Below, piece by piece: positions 26,000-38,425 of a DNA stretch of 64,000 nt (position 1 is the first letter of the stretch; every line of letters begins with the position of its first letter). Origin of the DNA: Triplophysa rosa (lineage: Eukaryota > Chordata > Actinopteri > Cypriniformes > Nemacheilidae); the NCBI RefSeq assembly GCF_024868665.1, contig NC_079890.1, positions 31,188,705 through 31,252,704 of the forward strand. Reading direction: 5' to 3'. A program made the position numbers and the translations under genes. Under the pieces are notes generated by a model. It was not told the DNA's origin, made no database searches, and worked only from the letters and a program-made list of their open reading frames with translations.

Positions 26000-27990
26000 T
26001 TCCCAAAGATGGTTTTTGTTCAAATAGAAAAAGAAAAACGATTAAACGTGACAGAAGTGTTCAAACAAATGTACGAGCCTGCTCCTATGCGCTGTTCTTC
26101 AGCACTTTGCTCAAATCAAGCACCAAGATTTGTCAATAGCTTAACTTGGACCAGTCTGTGTTGCTGGCTGCTACCAGGATTTATCACGTTCGAGAGAAGA
26201 AAAGATCAAAAACGCCAAACGAATTGCTGGTAAAAAGCAAAGCCTCTTTAAATGCACTTGCAGGCTTGGACAAAAATCTGTAAAACATCATAATCGCAAA
26301 GCTTAAAATGAGCAAGCATGTCTCCCCGAGCATTTTATTTTAAAATCAAGCATACAATACGTCACATAACATTAGTTTAAATAAGTATCTTACTGTTCTT
26401 AAGGATTGCTTTGTCGTTTCCACACTGGGTTCTGTTGGCACGATGCTCTAATATAAGGGCCGGACCCTCTGCATGAGGCACGTGTGAACACTGCAAGAGG
26501 AGAGATGCCGAAACTGGCAACCAGCAGTGGCTTAACCTTTCTTTCCTCTCCTCTTCCGGTAAAGCTGTAATCCCTCCAAGACGGAAGCAACTCCCCTCTT
26601 TCGACTCTAGATCGGTTTGGCAGTGCCTACCTCTGTGGTACAGGCCAGGCTTCGGATGGCTTGTGCTGATCACAGAGCAGTGCGAAAGATCATATTCTCT
26701 CATGTGAGTCTTACAGTGAGCGGCATGAAGCTAATGTAGTGGGGTTTTGTTTAAACAGCCCCAGCATGCCACTGGCAATTAGGGAAAGTGAAAAGTGTTG
26801 ATGCACACGCACACACATTTATGGATCCAACTAAAATGATTGAAAATGTTGAAATCAGTGATTTAAGGTTGTGTACTAACAGCACATGTGCAATGTTTAA
26901 GTGTTCGGGCAGGCCACATGCACACACAAACAGTCAATCTTCTGGCCATATAATCACTATCTGCAATGACATGGATGTATCATTATGCATTGTTACAGAA
27001 GCAGCCATGCAAACAGAACAACTCTATAGGGACAATGTTGGAATCCATATGGTTACATGGCTTGTGGTTATCTAACCAGGCTTGTTGCTTATTTTAGACC
27101 ACACCAATGCACCACCAATGTATGGGTTCACATACAGTACATGTAAGTGAATCCTAAAATAACATTTGACATTGTAGGTTTGTTTATAGTACATGCCATT
27201 CGAATGGAGATATATATGTGCGCTATAGAGACAGAGAAAGACAGACGGATAGAATGAGAAGGCTAATATCTGCTCATGAATGCACTTTTGTGCATTCATC
27301 CTTGTGTACCGACATTGACGCCAGAGACACCCACCAGCCATGAGACCCATAAATCAAAGCCCAACTTCCTTTCTCTTCCCCACGCCTGTCCTTTGTCTGC
27401 TCAGAACCCTCCTATACATCTGCTACACCACCAGCATATCCTCGCCTCCAGATAACCCCTCCACAGATCGATACCCTCAATCCCCGGGACAAATGCATGC
27501 ATAGCTTCCATAGCTGGCCAGACAGGGGCTTTGTCTCCCTCGCAGAATGCCTAGAATGTGAAAATGGTTTGCCTCCATCTTAGAGGGTGAGAGACTCACA
27601 AGGTGAATGTATAAGATCAAGGGCTTTGTGCTGAAGAGACCTTCATTGTCATATGGCCTATTGGCACATAGCAATTTGGGGCATGTTTAAAAGAGTATAG
27701 ATTTTGGCATTAAATATAGGTTGACCGAGTTGAGAAAGCTGATTTGTGTGGACAAACGGATTGGTGTCATTTTTGACATTGTGAAAGTACCTGGGTTGTT
27801 TTATTACAGAAAATTGTTTTCTGGTTATATTAAATATAGAGCCACTTTATTGCTTATTTGAAGACATTGGCATAATTTTGGAGGAGTTTTGAAAACATGA
27901 GAAATAATTTCAACTTCAGTATGAAAAACTGTCATTTAGGTTGGGTCTTTTGAGGAAAGCACATTGTGAGTTTTAAGAGAACGTATTTTT
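26000..27990. other. Upstream intergenic stretch without recognised gene
   Basis: No exon with a recognisable product is seen. The segment near 26,400-26,700 is more GC-rich than its surroundings, contains GTGCCTACCTCTGTGGTACA-like unique sequence, and could be an upstream regulatory element or a non-coding exon. Its open frames do not resemble any family I know. Confidence 0.5.
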
Positions 27991-28005
27991 AACATGCAAG
28001 TGCTA

Positions 28006-28197
28006 TACACTCTTATATAAATGCTGGGTTATTTTCAACCCATGGTTAGGTCAAAAAGGGAAAAACCCAAATGTTGGATTAAACTAACCTAGAAAATGTC
28101 CATATTTGACCCAACCAAGCATAATTTTATTTTATAACCCAATGGTTGGGTTTGACCCTTTTTGACCCCAAAAAACCCAGAATTGTTTTTGAGTGTA
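28006..28197. mobile_element. Small TA-flanked inverted-repeat element with AACCC/GGGTT motifs
   Basis: The element runs from TACACTCTTATATAAATGCT to TTGTTTTTGAGTGTA; the ends are imperfect inverted copies and begin and end with TA. Inside, GGGTTattttcAACCC and similar GGGTT/AACCC phrases repeat in both directions. It is a 192-bp copy of the family whose longer copy starts only 11 bp downstream. Tc1/mariner-like origin is inferred from the TA boundaries. Confidence 0.75.
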
Positions 28198-28208
28198 TGC
28201 TGGTTTAT

Positions 28209-28997
28209 TACACTGTAAAAATGTTGGGTTAGTTAAACACAGCATTGGGTCAAAAATGGACAAACGCAACTGTTGGGTTAAATTACACAGCAAATGGTTT
28301 ATATTTGACCCAACAATGGTTTTAAAGGGGTCATGTGACACGGTTAAAACGAATATTATCGTTGGTGTTAGATGTAATGTAATGTGTATACACGATTTAA
28401 GGTTAAAAACACTGTATTTTCCACATACCGTGCATGTTTGTATCTCCTCTTTGCCCCGCCTCTCTGAAACAAGCGGATGTTTTACAAAGCTCATCGCTCT
28501 GAAAAGCGAGGCGTGCTATGATTGGCCAGTTAACCAGTGCGTAGTGATTGGTCGAATACTGCAAGCGTGTGACGGAAATGTAACGCCTCTTACCATATTT
28601 GGAACTTCAGGTTCTAAGCAATTGTACTGACAGGTACGCCCACCTTACTTGCGTATACATTTGGGCGGTCTTAGTCAAATCATACCACGAACTGACGTAG
28701 ATTTGTGGGGGTGTGGTTACACGAGGTGTTTCAGGCAGGTCTGGGTGAGCATTCGCTTTTAGATAGAATGCATCTTTTGTTCCGACACTTACATTTTTGC
28801 AATTTTACGTGTCTAATACATGCATGGGCAACTTATAACACACCAAAGACACAGAAAAACACGTATTCGCGCCATATGACCCCTTTAAAAAACAGCATTT
28901 TGGGTTGAAACAACCCATAGGTTAATTGTTTGACCCAACTCTTGAGTGTAAATGACCCAACACTGGGTAGAAATAACCCTACATTTTAAAGAGTGTA
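28209..28997. mobile_element. TA-flanked GGGTT/AACCC element interrupted by another MITE
   Basis: The left end TACACTGTAAAAATGTTGGG pairs with the right end AACCCTACATTTTAAAGAGT, followed by GTA. The halves on either side of the inserted MITE (28321-28889) both carry ATTTGACCCAAC-type phrases, so about 220 bp of the older element surround the insertion. No coding region. Confidence 0.8.
28321..28889. mobile_element. Nested MITE with TTTAAAGGGGTCATRTG ends
   Basis: The left terminus TTTAAAGGGGTCATGTGACA and the right terminus CGCCATATGACCCCTTTAAA are inverted copies over about 20 bp. The interior is less AT-rich and more CpG-rich than the host DNA. It lies entirely within the element 28209-28997, proving the order of insertion. 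The 438-nt open frame across it has no family resemblance and is probably fortuitous. Confidence 0.85.
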
Positions 28998-30362
28998 CTG
29001 TTGGTTGTAATGTGTGCTATCCAGCCGGTCGAATATTCAGAACCATGGACAGCGCCCTGGTGCACGACTGCAACTGCAAAACCAAAAAACTATTACACCA
29101 ACCCAAATCAACACAGTCTTGCTCCATTCAGTTAATGTTGTTCATTTAATACAGACATGCTCGTCCATTTTACTTTTAAATGGAGAAACAATTGGTTCAG
29201 GGTGCACTAAAAATGGATTACAAATCTCAAACGTACTGAAACATCGAGCACATTGCCAACGTGTGAGAGCCGGATAGTCCATCCATACAATGGAGTCGTT
29301 TGGCATGCCAGAATTTCCCGGCAGTCCTGCTAAGCGTGGCTGCTAATCCTGTCAATGACTCTGCAAATGTAAATGTTTTTGTTGAACAAACCATGCGCCT
29401 CACATGCCAATAAAAGCCTGAATGATGAATATATCCTTAACGTGCCGACTTAATCTAGCTATTAGCACTGATGAGACAGTGTGTGTAAAGGTCCTCTGCT
29501 CAAAAGGATGGGATTAAGAGACGTCAAACAAGGGCATATAACATCAGCTTCAAAAGCAATCATAGCTGATCAAGTCATAATGATAGAATAGAGATGTTCC
29601 AACAGGTTTGTTGGACAGATGTTGTTTACATGGTTTATGCTTATTTTCCCCTCATGAGAAAAGCCGTCTGATTAGTAAATAGACACTGATAGAGAAAAGA
29701 CCGATGGGTTGTCATGACAATAATTCCGGTGGCGAGGTATATATAGCTGTGTAACGGGAAAGATTTTCAACAACAGACAATTCAGGAAAGGGAGAGAAAG
29801 TGTGCATGTGCTTTCAAGCTACCTGTAATTGATTTAAATAGCAGTGAATTTCTTATATAAAGATCACATTTAACCTTTAAGGTTTTGCTTTTGGCAGGTC
29901 ATACAAACGACATCCCCAAAATATACTGTACATGTGTGTTAAATATACCAATATCTCAGATAATGCATAACAGGCAAAGCTGTCAATCATGACTGCTCAC
30001 TATTAAACTATTTTATTCTGATACAGGGACGCAAGCACAATTACAGCCTTGTGAAGGTAAAATACAAAACAGAGCCATCTTCCATTAAAAGAAGCAAAAT
30101 GCTGAAAAGTTGACAATGAACACATTTTCCAGCATATCAAACGAATTCCAGAGCGCTGCAGAAAAAGGCATTAAACCTTCTTTCTGTCAAAGCATTTAAA
30201 GTGTGCTGAATTTAATCATTCACTTTGATTTTAAGCCCGAGGGATCCTTTTGAAATTTCTAATTAAACTAATTAACGGAAGACATTGGTTGTTTAGTCAT
30301 CACAAAATGAGTTTGGCTAACGCTGTGCTTGGCGAAAAAAATGCAATAACTACACATGCAAT

Positions 30363-30725
30363 CAAAAGTCAAGTCAAGTCAACTTACAGTATATAGCGCT
30401 TTTTACAATTTTCATTGTTACAAAGCAGCTGTACATGAGACATATTGACAATAAGCAAAACATTTAAAGTTATACATGTAAAAACAAGAAAAAGGTGAAA
30501 AAACAGAAGACAGACACACTCCACACACACAATATGCACACGTACTAACACACATAGACATAGACACACACACAAATGTGCACACACATGGATGCGCACG
30601 CACGCACGCACACACACACACAGACAAGCACGCTCACACACAGACACGCATGCACAGTGAAAAGCACACATTTAAGATAAAGGAGAGAGAAACGCAGGTC
30701 AAATATTAAACAGACTATAAATTGC
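30363..30725. repeat. Interspersed repeat with ATATAGCGCTTTTTAC core and CA-rich insert
   Basis: The start, CAAGTCAAGTCAACTTACAG followed by TATATAGCGCTTTTTAC and AAAGCAGCTGTACATGA, matches a repeat that is very common in cyprinid DNA. A (CA)-rich tract (about 30520-30660, including (GCAC)n near 30597) interrupts it, and trailing phrases such as GAGAAACGCAGGTCAAATAT may belong to the same copy. The exact family and ends are uncertain. Confidence 0.55.
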
Positions 30726-30781
30726 TACATGCAATATTAATGATGTAAAACTTTAAAATTATAATTCTAAAGTGATCATGT

Positions 30782-30889
30782 TTAAAGGGACAGTTGACCC
30801 ACAAATGAAAATTCTGTCCTGAATGGCTTTCTTTCTTCAAAAAACACAAAAGAATGATGACAGAATTTTGGGGAGAACTATCCCTTCAA
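30782..30889. mobile_element. Short internally deleted AGTTCACCC-family MITE
   Basis: The ends TTAAAGGGACAGTTGACCC and GGGAGAACTATCCCTTCAA are kept, but the centre is reduced to about 70 bp around AACACAAAAGAATGATGACA. A 108-bp copy. Confidence 0.85.
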
Positions 30890-32439
30890 GAAGTGCTTTG
30901 TAAAACAGCAGTGTGTAAACGTTCAGCGTCATCATTATAAAAACAAAATGTCATGGAGCATGAACACTCATGAAGTTATTAGTGTGAAAATTCCTGACAT
31001 TACTGTTAAAAAAAGAAAATCGCATGAGAAAAAATATTACCTTGAGCTTTTTACCTGGAGACTGGTAGATGCACACATTCCTAAGAGACAACAGACAACA
31101 TTGTATTGAACAAAGTGGATTGGTGCTCCTTTAAGGCACCAGCGTATGTGAAAAATCAGGAAGAGTTCAGATGTTTTCCTAAAACACCTTAGGAGAAATA
31201 CAAAAATAAACGAACAGAAATAGAAACTAGATGTGCATTAGTTTTAAATAACTTGGTATTGAAAGAATTTGAAGTAAAATGTTAAAACTAAAAATCATTA
31301 CCTTTAAATTTCTAAATTCTTGGCAAAACTGAGTGTATAGTTGAGTAACAAATGAGATAATAATGAGATCTTATTTGTCACTCTCCTTTTTCATGGGCAG
31401 CTCTATGAGGGGACGGTCTCTGAATCAAATGTAATATTTATTTCTGCAAATTCAGCTGTTTTTATTCGTAGTTTCTCTATTTTGGTCTTTTCCTTTCTCC
31501 TCTTTATCTTCTTCCACACACATACAATATATTATATTGGCAAGTGAGTAGAATCTGACTTTGGGGCAGACTAAGTGGGTTGTTTTGGCTTACCAATGTG
31601 ACATTTAAATTGGACGCCCTCAGCTCAGTCTATGGAAGTCATTAGTGACTCACTACTAGAGACTGAAAACGGTAAACTAGAGAAAACACAGAGTTTTGAC
31701 ATTTCAGATAAAGTTTGGCTTAAAGGGTTATAGGCAGTGAACCTGTTTAATTTGCCTATGGCTTGTCATATTTAGTCTTTTCTCTACGTCATTTGTGATT
31801 TGGACATATTTAGAGTTTATAGGGTTAAGAGTGTAACTCTTGTTTTGATTTGAATGCTTCAATATTAAGAATAACAGTAATCTACAAGTTAAATTAAATT
31901 TTAACTTGAAAGGAAATTAAAAAAGGAAGTTAAATAAAAAGACACCAGCAGCCTTCACTAATGTGTTATTCTTATCTTTTTTCAGAGCAGGTTAACTACA
32001 TGGAAAATTGACTGAGCTCATGGGAGAATCTCTCTGACACAGTAGTACAACCAATGGCGTGTGCTTAGGGTGGGGCTTCTGTTCACCTGACCAATGGAAG
32101 ACAAGGAGTGTTCAGTTTGAAAACAAACTTTTTGAGTGGATTAAAGGCTGAAGATTTCAAATTCAACATTCACTTAACAGAACATTCACTTATCATGTTT
32201 TCCCCAAGCAACGCGCAAGTATACTGCGGACGATTTTAGCGGAAATAACAAACAAACGTTATGTGGCCCAAACTTAACTTCCAGTAGACCTCTGAAAAGA
32301 ACCAATTACTGTTGAGTTATAATTACTAAATAAAATATGTATATAAATATTCATATTAATTAAATATATTATAGCCCCAAATTGTTATATTATAGCCACT
32401 AACCAGACAAATAACCAAACACAGACGGGAAGTGTGTCC

Positions 32440-32925
32440 AATAAAACTGTGAAAAAATGAAAAACCTGCAAAAAACCACTCTGATTTGCCTTTAATCAGC
32501 ATTTCTGTAATATTGTGGTAATTCCAGTCCAGTGTCTGTTGAATTTCAACAAAAAGTCACCCAACAGCAATGTGAAAGACTGAGGGAATGCAAAGACGCA
32601 TACTGAAAAAAATACAGGCTATTCCATCATATCCATTTTTGATCTGATCCTAAACTACAAAACTTTAGTATTGTGCTTTGCTTAAACATACACACTTTTA
32701 TCTTTGCAGTGTTTAAGATCTGCAAACATATTTTTTGTTATTTTGACCAGTTTGAATTTTCTGCCAATAACAAACAACAATTTAATTTGGGATATATGTT
32801 GTTACTAGTTTACAGAATAAAACAGAAATGATCATTTTAGTATACCTATAAGTAAATTCAGAAAAACTGTAAATAATGTTGGAGTGGTCTCTTAATTTTG
32901 GCTTTGTACTGTATATAGCTATACT
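32440..32925. repeat. Possible Tc1-like non-autonomous remnant
   Basis: The right part contains GAGTGGTCTCTTAATTTTGG followed by CTTTGTACTGTATATA, reminiscent of Tc1-type terminal sequence in fish. The left terminus could not be recognised, so this is tentative. Confidence 0.25.
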
Positions 32926-33986
32926 ACAAAGCTCAAAATAACCACCTACATATAAACAATTAATTTATGCCTATATACATTATTTTTATACAAACACAGC
33001 GATAAAAAACAAAGTTCGGGGCAGACGAGCGGTAGTCCAAAAATAGAGCAATCGAGATGTGCTTGACATGGCAGAAAGAAAAACTTTTTGTCCTTTCCTG
33101 TGACAGGCTCACACAGAACAACTGAATGAAGGTAAGCAGCCTGATGATATTTTTCTCTTGTCTGTGTCACACCTCCTGATCTGATGACAATCAGGGTGAT
33201 TGAAGCAGAAATGCTTTGTGAACCAGCACACCTACTTCAATTATTCTTGTCAAATACAGTGTCCTTTGATATTCAAACATGCCCACTGACAGACGTGGAT
33301 GAACCAATCGTACACATTTGCACACACAACGCTCTTTTTAATGAGGTTGTGTTCTACAAAAACATTGTTGGCCATTTTTAGGGTGGGTGAGTTGATTGTG
33401 GGTAACCTCCTTTTGAGTGCCTAAGCTGATCCCATGGCGATGGGGTTCCTGTGGGCTAATCTGTGTGAAATAGCGTGGGCTTGTGTTCCTTTGGGGACAC
33501 CTGTGCTGACAGGTGAAGAGACGCTGAAGACGACCTGCATTTTAATCTGTGACCTTCCAGACTTTTGTGGGAATGTGTATGGTCAATATACTTCTGTGCT
33601 ATGATTTTCACATATAAAATCTTCATAATTTTCTTCACCACTGTATTATAGCTAAAAACAGGATTCCTTTGTTTGTTGATTCCAACATTGCTTTGCTCTT
33701 TATTCTTCCAAAGACTCTGATCTCTCATTCAACTAGAGTAAAACCTTGCATTATTTTTCATTCATAGAAAAAGCAGAGATATGATATTCTGATTTCAATG
33801 AAAGCAAGTCTTAGTCAATTTATTAAATCTCGTTAATTAAAGAAATACTGTAGTTCACCCAAATCCTGTTATAGTTTGGAATAATACTCAGAATAAGCCA
33901 TTTGAAAGATCCAAATATTTGGTCAACACAGATATGTCTTATTCATTTAATTTCCTAAAAATGGTAAAAAATCTGTTTTTATGTAC

Positions 33987-35083
33987 TTAAAGGTCCAGTG
34001 TATGCAATTTAGCGGCATCTAGCGGTCACTCCACCGCTTGCCCCCTCCCTTTCGAAGCACCGCGGTGGCTGACACAGCAGCGTTCAAGCGTTTTCGCCTC
34101 TTTGCCGAAGGAGATAACGCAGGGTTTTTCCTGCATAGAAAAATTGGAGGCGGCTGCCTCCGTCAAATGTCGTGCCGCCTCAGGCTCTCGCCAAAATTAT
34201 GTTGCGAGTCTTCACAAGAAATGCTGCATGCATTTAACAGACTGTCATTTGGAACTGCAGTTGCGGCATTACGCCACAATGAAGACGCTGTTTCGTATCA
34301 GCACACTGAGGTGCTAAAAAGAGTTGCAGAACAAGAGCCAGCCTGTGTTTCACGGCTGTTTGTTTTGCATCCAAGTACGTTTAATTTCTTGAAATTTATT
34401 AAATTAACATGACGTACATCATTGTAATGTCTTTAGCTGTGCAGTTGGGCCGTTGAATCAGCGTATACTGTACACAGCGAGTTCGCCAGTATGAATGCAC
34501 ATTGCGTTTAGAACGACTCGCACACGAATGACTCATTTGAACCGATTCATTTAACTATTGAACTTTTCAGTTACTAGCGAATATAAGAGATCATTAAATC
34601 ATTTAAAATGAACCACAGAGAATGCAAGATGTGAATGAGCTTTGCTCATTCAGAAAGACTGGTTAATTCAGTTGGCTATTGTGGGCTGAAAAGTTAGTTG
34701 AAAATGATAAAAAAAGCTTTATTTGATAAAAAAACATTTCTGTTTGGTTGAATAAAAGTAATGTTTGATATAACTTAATAACTGTCATTTTTATTTAATT
34801 TTATTAGAACTTTTAATATGCCAAACTCAAAGTCACTTTGGTTAAGCCACTAAAAGGTACGGTAGGCCTACGCGTGTGTACAAGATCAGGCACCACCTCC
34901 GCCTCATTTTGAGCCAGGAAAAACCCTGAGATAACGTATTTATGAAACGCGCTCTGTAGAGCAGTTTGTCTGTCTACTGTAGAAACAACATGACGAATTC
35001 CATGCAAGGGGAATTGTAGATATGGAAGTGTAGATAGAAATAGCTCATTCTAAGATAATAAAAACATAACCATTCATTTTGTA
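33987..35083 (+). mobile_element. TTAAAGGTCCAG-family MITE split by a hAT insertion
   Basis: It begins TTAAAGGTCCAGTGTATGCA, passes CTTTCGAAGCACCGCGGTGG and reaches GAAGGAGATAACG, where a hAT element (34120-34928) interrupts it. It resumes with AGATAACGTATTTATGAAAC, GCTCTGTAGAGCAGTTTG and GATAGAAATAGCTCATTCTAAG. After about 35083 it diverges from the copies at 39365 and 61378 and its right terminus is absent. Without the insert it is roughly 280 bp. Confidence 0.85.
34120..34928. mobile_element. Nested hAT element with perfect 8-bp target duplication
   Basis: The ends CAGGGTTTTTCCTG and CAGGAAAAACCCTG are exact inverted copies. The octamer AGATAACG is present on both sides (34112-34119 and 34929-34936) without any mismatch, and removing the element plus one octamer restores the host MITE sequence. 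The 809-bp interior lacks a recognisable hAT transposase, although an open frame crosses its left third. The perfect duplication suggests a relatively recent insertion. Confidence 0.95.
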
Positions 35084-35194
35084 ACGTATTAATTCATCTC
35101 ACCTAGTAGTGAGATGTTGAAGAGTCGCATAACACATAACAAAATATCTCAATATATTTAATATCTTAAATGAAGAGCAAATGGAAATGTCTGC

Positions 35195-35440
35195 TTAAAG
35201 GCCCAGGTAGAGTTAACTTTCTGCGTCCGTGTTGTGCAAAAACGCATCTGCACAGCTTCTTGAGCATACTCAACCGTGGATAAGCGCGGATGGATGAGTT
35301 CGACACATGCGCAGTATGTTACCTAGTGGACTCGGTCAATTCAAAAAAATTTCACGCGTGCGCATTCCAAAGTATAGCCCGCGCAATTTTGGGGACCGCG
35401 CGGATGGCCGGACTATACTTTGGCCTTATGTCTCCTGTGT
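35195..35440 (+). mobile_element. One-ended element starting TTAAAGGCCCAG
   Basis: A TTAAAGGCCCAGGTAGAG start is followed by about 230 bp that is markedly richer in CpG than its surroundings (GCGCGGATGGATGAG, CACGCGTGCGCATTCC, GACCGCGCGGATGGCC). The start resembles the TTAAAGG termini of other MITEs in the window, but no matching right terminus was seen. The right edge is approximate. Confidence 0.4.
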
Positions 35441-36052
35441 CTCAGATGTTTCTCCTGTTGCAAACACACAGAAATCTCACAAAATGTCTGTACTAGTTTG
35501 AGAGGTGATCTCAATAATGTGACAAACTGAGCTCAGATTTGTCAAGTCTGCAATGAACTCTAACATTTCTCACTAAAAGTACCCAAATCCAGATGATTTT
35601 ACCTCTACAAACATTTTACACCTCCATACTCTTCATGTATTTGAACAATTGTCTTGTTTCTGTTTTTATTTTTCCTAGGCAATTTCAGGAGAAACATCTG
35701 AAGTTTGTACCTATTTGAAACACAACTGAGAACTCCCGAAAGCTATAAAAGAGCAACCACTGAGCAATACATTTTTCTTAAATAGTGTCTGAAAGTATGT
35801 CCTAAACTGCAGTATGTTGAAATCTATGCACAATCCCTACAACACATTGCAAGAAGGAAGAGTTTAGTGATGCTACCGTCAATAAGAATTAATAAATTGA
35901 ATTACGTATATAGTAAACATTACATAGTGGGATTAGTGACTGAAATAAAGCTGAATTAAAGTTTTTATGTGTGTTTTTGTGTGATTGTTAACAATTACAA
36001 TATTGTCTAGACAAAAACAATCACATGACAAACTGGAACGCAACACATCATT

Positions 36053-36468
36053 AGGCGGGTTTCCATCCAAACGTGATGTGAATCTTTTCAAAGTTCGCAA
36101 TAACAAGAGAAAAGACTAATGCGAAATTGGTGCGTTTCCATCAAGTTAGAGCGGATCACGGTGGTATTGGTGACCTGGTAACAACAATAAATAAACAATA
36201 TCTGGAAACCAGAAAGACACAATCAACGATAACAGCGGCTTCTTCTCGTGGCTTTAATGTTCGCTACATCAGAATTTATTCGGCAAATGCATTTCCATCT
36301 CCCATTCTTCGCATTAACTGTTTTTCGCAAAAAAGAAAAACCACCACATGCGAGCGTAAAAGCTTTTTTGCGAATTAATGTTTTTTTTTTTTATTTGGCG
36401 TTTCCATCAATCGTTTCTGATGCGAAACTTCAAAATGTGCATAAAACCAGGGTGATGGAAACCCGGCT
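36053..36468. mobile_element. MITE with GGGTTTCCATC termini
   Basis: The left end AGGCGGGTTTCCATC and right end GATGGAAACCCGGCT are inverted copies. GCGTTTCCATCA occurs again inside at about 36132 and 36399, and TGCGAA / TTCGCA phrases recur. No coding region. The 416-bp unit is followed by unique-looking sequence. Confidence 0.7.
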
Positions 36469-36674
36469 ATTGTGAAGAAGTCTTGAGGTCTTTTTCTCGC
36501 TGGAAGTCAGAGGTGCCCCTGCTAACACAGAGGTGGAGAGTGAGGCAGAGGTGCCCTTCAGTTGCCTGATTGCAGATCAGAACCGGCTGATGAGAGAACT
36601 TTCTGAGAGAGGTGAAGCACCTGGGTCTGATCCTGAAAAGCTGTCAGAGTGCTTGATATAGAAAATGTGAAGCT

Positions 36675-36971
36675 ACATCACGCTGTGCTGAATGTTGCGC
36701 CATCTTGGGAGGATCGCTGCTAGCGCGTTTGATGCAGTGTTTTGTTTTTCTTGTTTGATTCGGAAATATAACTATGGTAGGTCGGTCTTGCTGTGTTAAA
36801 AACTGCGATAGCATTATGCAGAGTCGTTCAGGAAAATCCCCGGGTTCTTTCACTTTCGATTTCTCTATATATCAAACAAAACAAGTACATATCAAAACAA
36901 TAATAGCAGTGGAGTATATGATCCTCCCAAGATGGCGGCGCTACTGCAACATGCAACATAGGGCGTGATGT
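36675..36971 (+). mobile_element. Inverted-repeat element carrying the start of a THAP zinc finger
   Basis: The arms pair over about 45 bp: ACATCACGC with GCGTGATGT at the tips, and GCGCCATCTTGGGAGGATC with GATCCTCCCAAGATGG inside. Between them, on the plus strand from the ATG at 36774, lies the peptide MVGRSCCVKNCDSIMQSRSG, continuing KSPGSFTF. The CCVKNC pair and spacing look like the beginning of a C2CH THAP DNA-binding domain, as found in fish P-element-like transposons. The rest of the domain (the second Cys and the His) and any catalytic part are gone, so this is an internally deleted derivative. Confidence 0.6.
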
Positions 36972-37184
36972 CAGCATCACATTCTCTATAGGCAGATATT
37001 CTTAGTATCGACACTATGCTGAAAACTGCCACATGTGCCCTTGAGAAGAGGTTAATCATGTGCCTCATAAACACGTTCAATAACAACATCAATATGCCTT
37101 ATAACAATATGGCTCTGAAGATGTATCTTACAAAGCATATGTTTTTACAAGTGAATGACGCACCTAAATGAAGACATCTAAGCA

Positions 37185-37186
<2 letters not shown>

Positions 37187-37224
<38 letters not shown>
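37187..37224. repeat. (TG)n microsatellite
   Basis: Nineteen uninterrupted TG units. Confidence 0.97.
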
Positions 37225-37225
<1 letters not shown>

Positions 37226-37814
37226 TGATTCACATGCATCTGCTGTGAGAAGTGAAGTGTCCTTACTGGAGAAACAGTCTCACAGCTACATTTCACTGTA
37301 TTCACACATAGCAGAAGTCACAAATAGCCGAGACAAAAATATAACAATCACAGAAAAATGTCCAACCGTGTCCACAAGTAAAACAATTACAACCAATATT
37401 TCACTGTCTGAATGTCAAAGCCACAAACACTGAAGCACCACCCCCTTATGTAAACTGATGATTCTTCATTCTGTCAGGTTTATTTTGAATATTTCACTCC
37501 CCACCATACGAACACTGCCACTGAGTTTCAATGGAGCTTTAGTCAAAGGGAGGGAAATGAGAGCTTGTGTAACCACCAATTTACCCCACAGATGTTATTT
37601 TAATAGTTGTAATGTTAATGCCCCTCAGCCATGTTGTTATTGCTGCCTTACTTGCATGCAATTACTAAAAATCACTTAACACAACATTGGCTGCTGTTGA
37701 ACAAATGAGAAAAGTGTAAGAGACAGAGATAAAGTAAAGATTTTTTTCCTTCAAATTTTTAATTAAATGACAATGTGAAAAAACAATGCACCACAGAGGA
37801 ACTTTCTCACAGAA

Positions 37815-37940
37815 TAAAGGAACTTACCCTCATACTCACCCTCGAGTTGTTCCAAATCTGTATAAATGTCTTTGTTCTGATGAACACAGAGAAAGATATT
37901 TGGAAGAATGCTTGTAACCAAACAGTTCTTTCCATTTGCA
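37815..37940 (+). mobile_element. Half copy of AGTTCACCC-family MITE
   Basis: Only one arm is present, running from AAAGGAACTTACCC through CTCGAGTTGTTCCAAATCTG and GAACACAGAGAAAGATATTT to CCAAACAGTTCTT. It is closest to the left arm of the copy at 40856. Confidence 0.75.
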
Positions 37941-38401
37941 CTTCCTATGGATGTGCCTCAACGAGCTGGTCACATCAAAAACAAAATATGAATCACATGT
38001 AACATTTTAACATGTCCAACAGTACAGCTGCTTTTTATATTCAACAGAAGTTTCAATTCATATTCACATTGAGGATATTAAGGGGAGAATATGTTTGGAA
38101 GTCTATGCACACAGTTTCTTATCAATTCAGTCGATCACAAAGGTGGAGAACAGATGAGTGACATAATGAGACATACAAACACACACAACAACAAAGACTG
38201 TGCTGACTAATGAGGTCCCGCTGGACAACGCAAACTGACAGTTTGACAATGAACATACAGAAACAAACACTTTCAGTCACACACGCTCATACACATATTC
38301 AATACATGCATACGGACTTGTGGTATAATGCTGAATATGTAAATAAAACTAAAAATGCTTTTTGGCCTTATTGTTTTTATCTCTTTCTTTTTCCCTTGTA
38401 G

Positions 38402-38425
38402 ACACACACACACACACACACACAC
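38402..38425. repeat. (AC)n microsatellite
   Basis: About twelve AC units. Confidence 0.95.

Noticed and set aside
28193..28630. 145-codon plus-strand open frame
   Set aside because: It spans the junction of a nested MITE and the element it interrupts and has no protein resemblance.
34038..34412. 124-codon plus-strand open frame
   Set aside because: It crosses the boundary between a MITE and the hAT inserted in it, so it cannot be an ancestral coding region.
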